Part shown: positions 5,811 through 9,540 of the stretch, piece after piece
Layout of the letters: each line of letters begins with the position of its first letter
How positions within the stretch are numbered: position 1 is the stretch's first letter
Assembly: GCA_023446735.1 (NCBI GenBank)
Contig: JAEXPQ010000210.1
Span: forward strand, 1 to 9,540
Source: Verrucomicrobiota bacterium
GTDB lineage: Bacteria > Verrucomicrobiota > Verrucomicrobiia > Opitutales > Opitutaceae
Direction of reading: 5' to 3'
DNA length: 9,540 nucleotides
Notes under the pieces: model-generated
Told to the model about the DNA's origin: nothing
The model's database searches: none
Seen by the model: only the letters and a program-made list of their open reading frames with translations
Made by a program: the position numbers and the translations under genes

Positions 5811-8045
5811 TCAGCTCAGGCTCATCGGATCGACATCGAGCGTCTGGCTCACGCCTTCGGGCCAGGGGAAATCGCGCTGCTCCTTGGCGAGCACACCCAC
5901 GACCTTCACCACCGAGCCGGTGAAGTACCAGAGCTGGAAACGGTATTCGTTCTGCACGCGTTCGATCGGCGAGGGCGACGGACCGCGCAGCTCCGCCGCA
6001 CCGGTCAGCAGCGGCTCCACGCGCTTCTTCCACTGCTCGGCCACCCAGAGGACCTTCTCGGCGTTGTCGCCGCGGAAGACGTGGTGCACCAGATGCCGGA
6101 ACGGCGGATACCGGAACTGCTCGCGCAGCTTGATCTCGCCCTCGATGAAGCCGTCGAAGTCGCTCTGCTTGGCGAACTGGATCGCATCGGCCTGCGGCGT
6201 GAACGTCTGTACCACCACCTCGCCCGCCCGGTCGCCGCGGCCGGCACGGCCGGCCACCTGCACGAGGAGCTGGAAGGTGCGCTCGTTGGCGCGGAAATCC
6301 GGCACGTGCATCGAGATGTCGGCGTCGACCAGGCCGACGAGCGTCACGTTCGGGAAGTCGAGCCCCTTGGCGATCATCTGCGTGCCCACGAGGATATCGA
6401 TCTTGCCGGTGCGGAACTCGCCGAGGATCTCCCGGAAGCGGTTTTTCTTCCCCATCGTGTCGGTGTCGATCCGCACGACCTTCGCGCGCGAGAGGATGCG
6501 CGCCACGTGCTCCTCGACCTTCTGCGTGCCCAGCCCGCGCATGCGGATCTTCGGCGAACGGCACTGCGGGCACACTAGCGGCGCCGCCTTCACCTCACCG
6601 CAGAGGTGGCACTTCAGCGTTTCGTCGGCCCGGTGGTACGTGAGCGACACGCTGCAATGCGGGCACTCCGCCACGTAGCCGCACTCCTGGCACAACAGGC
6701 TGCTCGAGTAGCCGCGCCGGTTGATGAAGAGGATCGACTGCTCCTTCTTCTCGAAGCGGTCTTGCAGCTTGTCGATCAGCAGGCGCGAGAGCACGGAGGT
6801 CGCGCGCTTGGCCACGATCTCGTGGCGCATGTCCACGATGTGCACGAGCGGCATCTTCCGGTCGTCGATGCGCGTCGGCAGCACGTCGTGCCGGTAACGG
6901 CCGCGGCGGACGTTGTTGACCGACTCGACCGACGGCGTGGCCGAGCCAAGCACGCACACCGCGCCGGCGAGCTTCGCGCGGTACACGGCCACGTCGCGCC
7001 CGTGGTAACGCGGGGTCTCGTCCTGCTTGTAGGCGGGCTCGTGCTCCTCGTCGACGATCACCAGCCGCAGGTCGCGCACCGGGGCGAACACCGCCGAGCG
7101 CGCGCCCACCACGATCCGCGCCTCGCCCGAGGCGAGCGCCAGCCAGCCGTCGAGCCGCTCGCCCTCGCTGAGCGAGCTGTGCCACACGACCACGCGCTGC
7201 CCGAGCTGTTGTTCGAGCCGGCCGCGCAACCGCGCCACGGTCTGAGGCGTGAGCGCGACTTCGGGAACCAGGTACACCGCGCCGCCGCCGCCCTGGAGCA
7301 TGTCGGCGATCGCGTGGAGATAGACCTCGGTCTTGCCCGAGCCGGTCACGCCCTGGAGCAGGTGCACCGCGAAACCGCCCTTCGCGCCGCTCGCGCGGAT
7401 CGCGTCGACGGCGGCCTTCTGCGCGAGGTTGAGCTCGGGCGGGATCACCGCCACCGGCTCCACGCCGCCGATCTCGTCGCGGTAGGCCACGCGCTCGATG
7501 CGGTGGTCGATCTCGCGCAGCACGCCGTGCTGCACCAGCGCCGCCGCGCTCGACGGGCCGACCTTGAGCCGCTCCAGCACGAGCGACTTCGCGACCGGGT
7601 GGAGTTGCCCCTTCAGGAACGCGTAGAGCTTCGCCTGCTGCGGCGCGCGGCGGTTGAGCGTCTCGAGTTCGTCGACCGGCAGCTCGCGCGCGATGGCGAG
7701 GCGTTTCTCGATCTTGAGCGCGAGACCCTTGCGCACCGAAACCGGGATCATCGCCTCGATCACGGTGTCCAGCGGTGCGGCATAGTAGCCCGCGATCCAG
7801 CGCGCCAGCGAGAGCAGCTCCGGCGTAAGCGCGGGGAACGGATACACCAGTTGGGCCACGTTTTTGAGTTTCTCGACCGGGCAGTCCGGCTCCGGGTTCA
7901 GCCGGGAGACGACCGCCAACGCGAAGCGGTTGACCACCGGTACGCGCACGAGCGAGCCGACCGCGATCCCCGCGCAGAGCTTCTCCGGTGCGCGGTAGTG
8001 CAGCACCTTGTCGAACCCGGCGAGCGGATGGACGGCGACGATCAT
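5811..8045 (-). CDS. priA: Primosomal protein N', replication-restart DNA helicase PriA
   Basis: 744 residues, the usual size for PriA. PriA binds stalled forks and D-loops in the cytoplasm, unwinds DNA 3' to 5' with ATP, and helps reload the replicative helicase. The N-terminal 3'-DNA-end-binding domain occupies about 1-100. Superfamily 2 helicase motifs follow: Walker A GVTGSGKTE (232-240), DEEH (332-335), GSATPS (367-372), the GTQMIAKGLDFP region (554-565) and QVAGRAGRG (596-604). Eight cysteines (452, 455, 461, 464, 479, 482, 492, 495) form two zinc sites inserted before motif V, characteristic of PriA and complete here. The start is the ATG at 8043-8045, giving MIVAVHPL; an upstream in-frame extension to 8228 is Arg-rich and lacks homologous character. 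No clear Shine-Dalgarno sequence precedes it. It is divergent from the Fur-like gene. Confidence 0.95.
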   Translation of the reverse strand: MIVAVHPLAGFDKVLHYRAPEKLCAGIAVGSLVRVPVVNRFALAVVSRLNPEPDCPVEKLKNVAQLVYPFPALTPELLSLARWIAGYYAAPLDTVIEAMIPVSVRKGLALKIEKRLAIARELPVDELETLNRRAPQQAKLYAFLKGQLHPVAKSLVLERLKVGPSSAAALVQHGVLREIDHRIERVAYRDEIGGVEPVAVIPPELNLAQKAAVDAIRASGAKGGFAVHLLQGVTGSGKTEVYLHAIADMLQGGGGAVYLVPEVALTPQTVARLRGRLEQQLGQRVVVWHSSLSEGERLDGWLALASGEARIVVGARSAVFAPVRDLRLVIVDEEHEPAYKQDETPRYHGRDVAVYRAKLAGAVCVLGSATPSVESVNNVRRGRYRHDVLPTRIDDRKMPLVHIVDMRHEIVAKRATSVLSRLLIDKLQDRFEKKEQSILFINRRGYSSSLLCQECGYVAECPHCSVSLTYHRADETLKCHLCGEVKAAPLVCPQCRSPKIRMRGLGTQKVEEHVARILSRAKVVRIDTDTMGKKNRFREILGEFRTGKIDILVGTQMIAKGLDFPNVTLVGLVDADISMHVPDFRANERTFQLLVQVAGRAGRGDRAGEVVVQTFTPQADAIQFAKQSDFDGFIEGEIKLREQFRYPPFRHLVHHVFRGDNAEKVLWVAEQWKKRVEPLLTGAAELRGPSPSPIERVQNEYRFQLWYFTGSVVKVVGVLAKEQRDFPWPEGVSQTLDVDPMSLS

Positions 8046-8103
8046 CGGCGCCGAGTCGACACCGTTAACGCGCTCGCGGAAAGAACGGAGTGCGCGCGGC
8101 GGG

Positions 8104-8193
8104 CGTGGCGTGCGCCGAACCCGCCTCGGCCACCACTCTCGCACCGCCATTCGCTTCGCCGTCCGTCCTCGCGGCCTGAAGGCGCACGCCACG
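8104..8193. promoter_or_regulatory. Perfect 13-bp inverted repeat in the priA/fur divergent region
   Basis: CGTGGCGTGCGCC at 8104-8116 is exactly complementary to GGCGCACGCCACG at 8181-8193, with 64 bases between. It lies in the 227-base gap between the two divergent start codons. It could be paired operator half-sites, possibly for autoregulation by the adjacent Fur-like protein, or a long-range stem in either leader transcript. It does not resemble the AT-rich classical Fur box. Neither use can be decided from sequence alone. Confidence 0.45.
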
Positions 8194-8236
8194 GCAATGC
8201 ACGGGCGACGGCGCCTGCGCCCCGCCAACCCTACGT

Positions 8237-8242
8237 TTGACA
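8237..8242 (+). promoter_or_regulatory. Possible -35 box TTGACA upstream of the Fur-like gene
   Basis: An exact TTGACA hexamer 31 bases before the proposed GTG start. No good -10 element lies 16-18 bases downstream (AAGAGT is the nearest by spacing), and a start site placed by it would leave almost no leader. Recorded because the same TTG could be mistaken for a start codon. Confidence 0.2.
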
Positions 8243-8272
8243 GGCCCCCGGGCCGGCCGAAGAGTCGTGGCC

Positions 8273-8743
8273 GTGACCGTACCCGAGGCCAACCGCGACA
8301 AGTTCCGCACCTTTCTCGCCGCCCGAGGGCTGCGCCTGACCAACCAGCGCATCGCCATCCTCGACGCCGCCGCGGCCCAGCCCGAGCATTTCACCGCGGA
8401 GGGCCTACTCACCGCCGCGCGCGCCATCGACGACTCCGTCTCCCGCGCCACCGTCTACCGCTCGCTGCCCATCCTCACCGAGTGCGGCATCCTGCGCGAA
8501 GTCGACGTGGGCACCGGCAACAAGTTCTACGTCGCCAACCGCGACACCGCCCCCACCCAGCACGCGCAGGTCCTCTGCCTCGACTGCGACAAGATCTTCG
8601 AGATCAGCGCGCCCTTCATGGAGTGGTACGGCACGTCCGTCTGCTCCAAGCTCGGCCTCGAGCCCGTCAGCCAGCGCCTCCAGGTCCACGCGCGCTGCAC
8701 CGAGTTCCAGAAGACAGGCACGTGCAAACGGCGCGTCTCCTGA
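8273..8743 (+). CDS. Fur-superfamily transcriptional regulator with atypical metal site
   Basis: 156 residues. Fur-family proteins are dimeric repressors that sense Fe, Zn, Mn or peroxide. The N-terminal winged helix is clear: GLRLTNQR (19-26), HFTAEGLL (39-46) and the recognition helix with SRATVYRSLPIL (57-68). The C-terminal half has the CLDC zinc pair (102-105). Two features are odd. The HHDH-like cluster before CxxC is reduced to QHAQ with a single His97. The second CxxC is replaced by Cys142 and Cys151, nine residues apart (CTEF...TGTC). Which metal or signal it reads, Fur, PerR or Zur type, cannot be assigned. There is no in-frame ATG; GTG at 8273 follows GAAGAG (8259-8264) at 8 bases, while GTG 8267 and TTG 8237 are alternatives. 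It is divergent from priA. Confidence 0.9.
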   Translation: MTVPEANRDKFRTFLAARGLRLTNQRIAILDAAAAQPEHFTAEGLLTAARAIDDSVSRATVYRSLPILTECGILREVDVGTGNKFYVANRDTAPTQHAQVLCLDCDKIFEISAPFMEWYGTSVCSKLGLEPVSQRLQVHARCTEFQKTGTCKRRVS

Positions 8744-8841
8744 CCGTGGAAATCTCAACGGCCAAGTGCCATACGCCCGAGCACGGATAAAGTCCCTCGG
8801 CATGGCGGCGCTCACCCGGCCCACCGCAACGGGCCTGCCAA

Positions 8842-8876
8842 CCCGAAACCCGAAACACAAAACCCGAAACCCTTTC
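8842..8876 (+). repeat. 7-nt CCCGAAA minisatellite upstream of nadA
   Basis: Units in strict 7-nt register: CCCGAAA (8842), CCCGAAA (8849), CACAAAA (8856), CCCGAAA (8863) and a degenerate CCCTTTC (8870). The array ends six bases before the nadA ATG at 8883 and occupies the place of a ribosome binding site. The rest of the 139-base gap after the Fur-like gene holds a short GGCCC/GGGCC hairpin (8818-8835) and nothing else I can name. Confidence 0.7.
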
Positions 8877-8882
8877 CCGGCC

Positions 8883-9540
<658 letters not shown>

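Noticed and set aside
8046..8228. N-terminal extension of priA to 8228.
   Set aside because: The added residues are Arg/Pro-rich, precede the conserved N-terminus of the family, and would cover the inverted repeat.
6606..8240. Plus-strand frame of 544 codons opposite priA.
   Set aside because: Exact antisense shadow of priA, His/Arg-rich, no domain; priA motifs settle the coding strand.
8237..8272. TTG at 8237 as the start of the Fur-like gene.
   Set aside because: The added residues are not family-like, no ribosome binding site precedes it, and the TTG is part of a TTGACA hexamer; GTG at 8273 has GAAGAG at good spacing.

Overview
The window is GC-rich and tightly packed. Its content fits a bacterium of the Verrucomicrobiota, probably near the Opitutales. 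This placement is an inference from the long paralogous W/DP-repeat proteins with one N-terminal anchor, the weak Shine-Dalgarno use, and the intergenic minisatellites; no rRNA or other decisive marker is present.

Left edge (1-1037): what looks like part of an integron gene-cassette array. Two small plus-strand genes, a putative lipoprotein (130-552) and a three-helix membrane protein (670-1035), each start within a few bases of a GTTRRRY-like core. Each is followed by an imperfect inverted repeat with attC architecture. Three such sites are seen (8-129, 575-664, 985-1037). All have the orientation that would put the integrase to the left, outside the window.

Middle (1038-5438): about 650 bases follow with no convincing gene but with a weaker fourth attC-like repeat (1595-1685). 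Then come two large paralogous genes (1888-3789 and 3786-5438) joined by an ATGA overlap. Both proteins have one N-terminal membrane anchor or signal and then 13-14 degenerate helical repeats of about 31-34 residues with a DPxAAxxW...LP core. They also share a C-terminal signature. Their function is unknown; the overlap implies coupled translation.

Convergent gap (5439-5810): a GC hairpin just after the second repeat gene, a 7-nt minisatellite, and three blocks of a 9-nt CTCTGTG/CTCTGCG minisatellite running up to the end of priA.

Right part (5811-9540): housekeeping genes. priA (primosomal helicase, minus strand) is divergent from a Fur-superfamily regulator with an unusual metal site. The gap between them holds a perfect 13-bp inverted repeat. 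After a gap containing another 7-nt CCCGAAA array, nadA (quinolinate synthase) begins and runs off the right end. These genes act separately, in replication restart, metal- or peroxide-type regulation, and NAD synthesis. Only the two repeat genes and the cassette array look like functional groupings.
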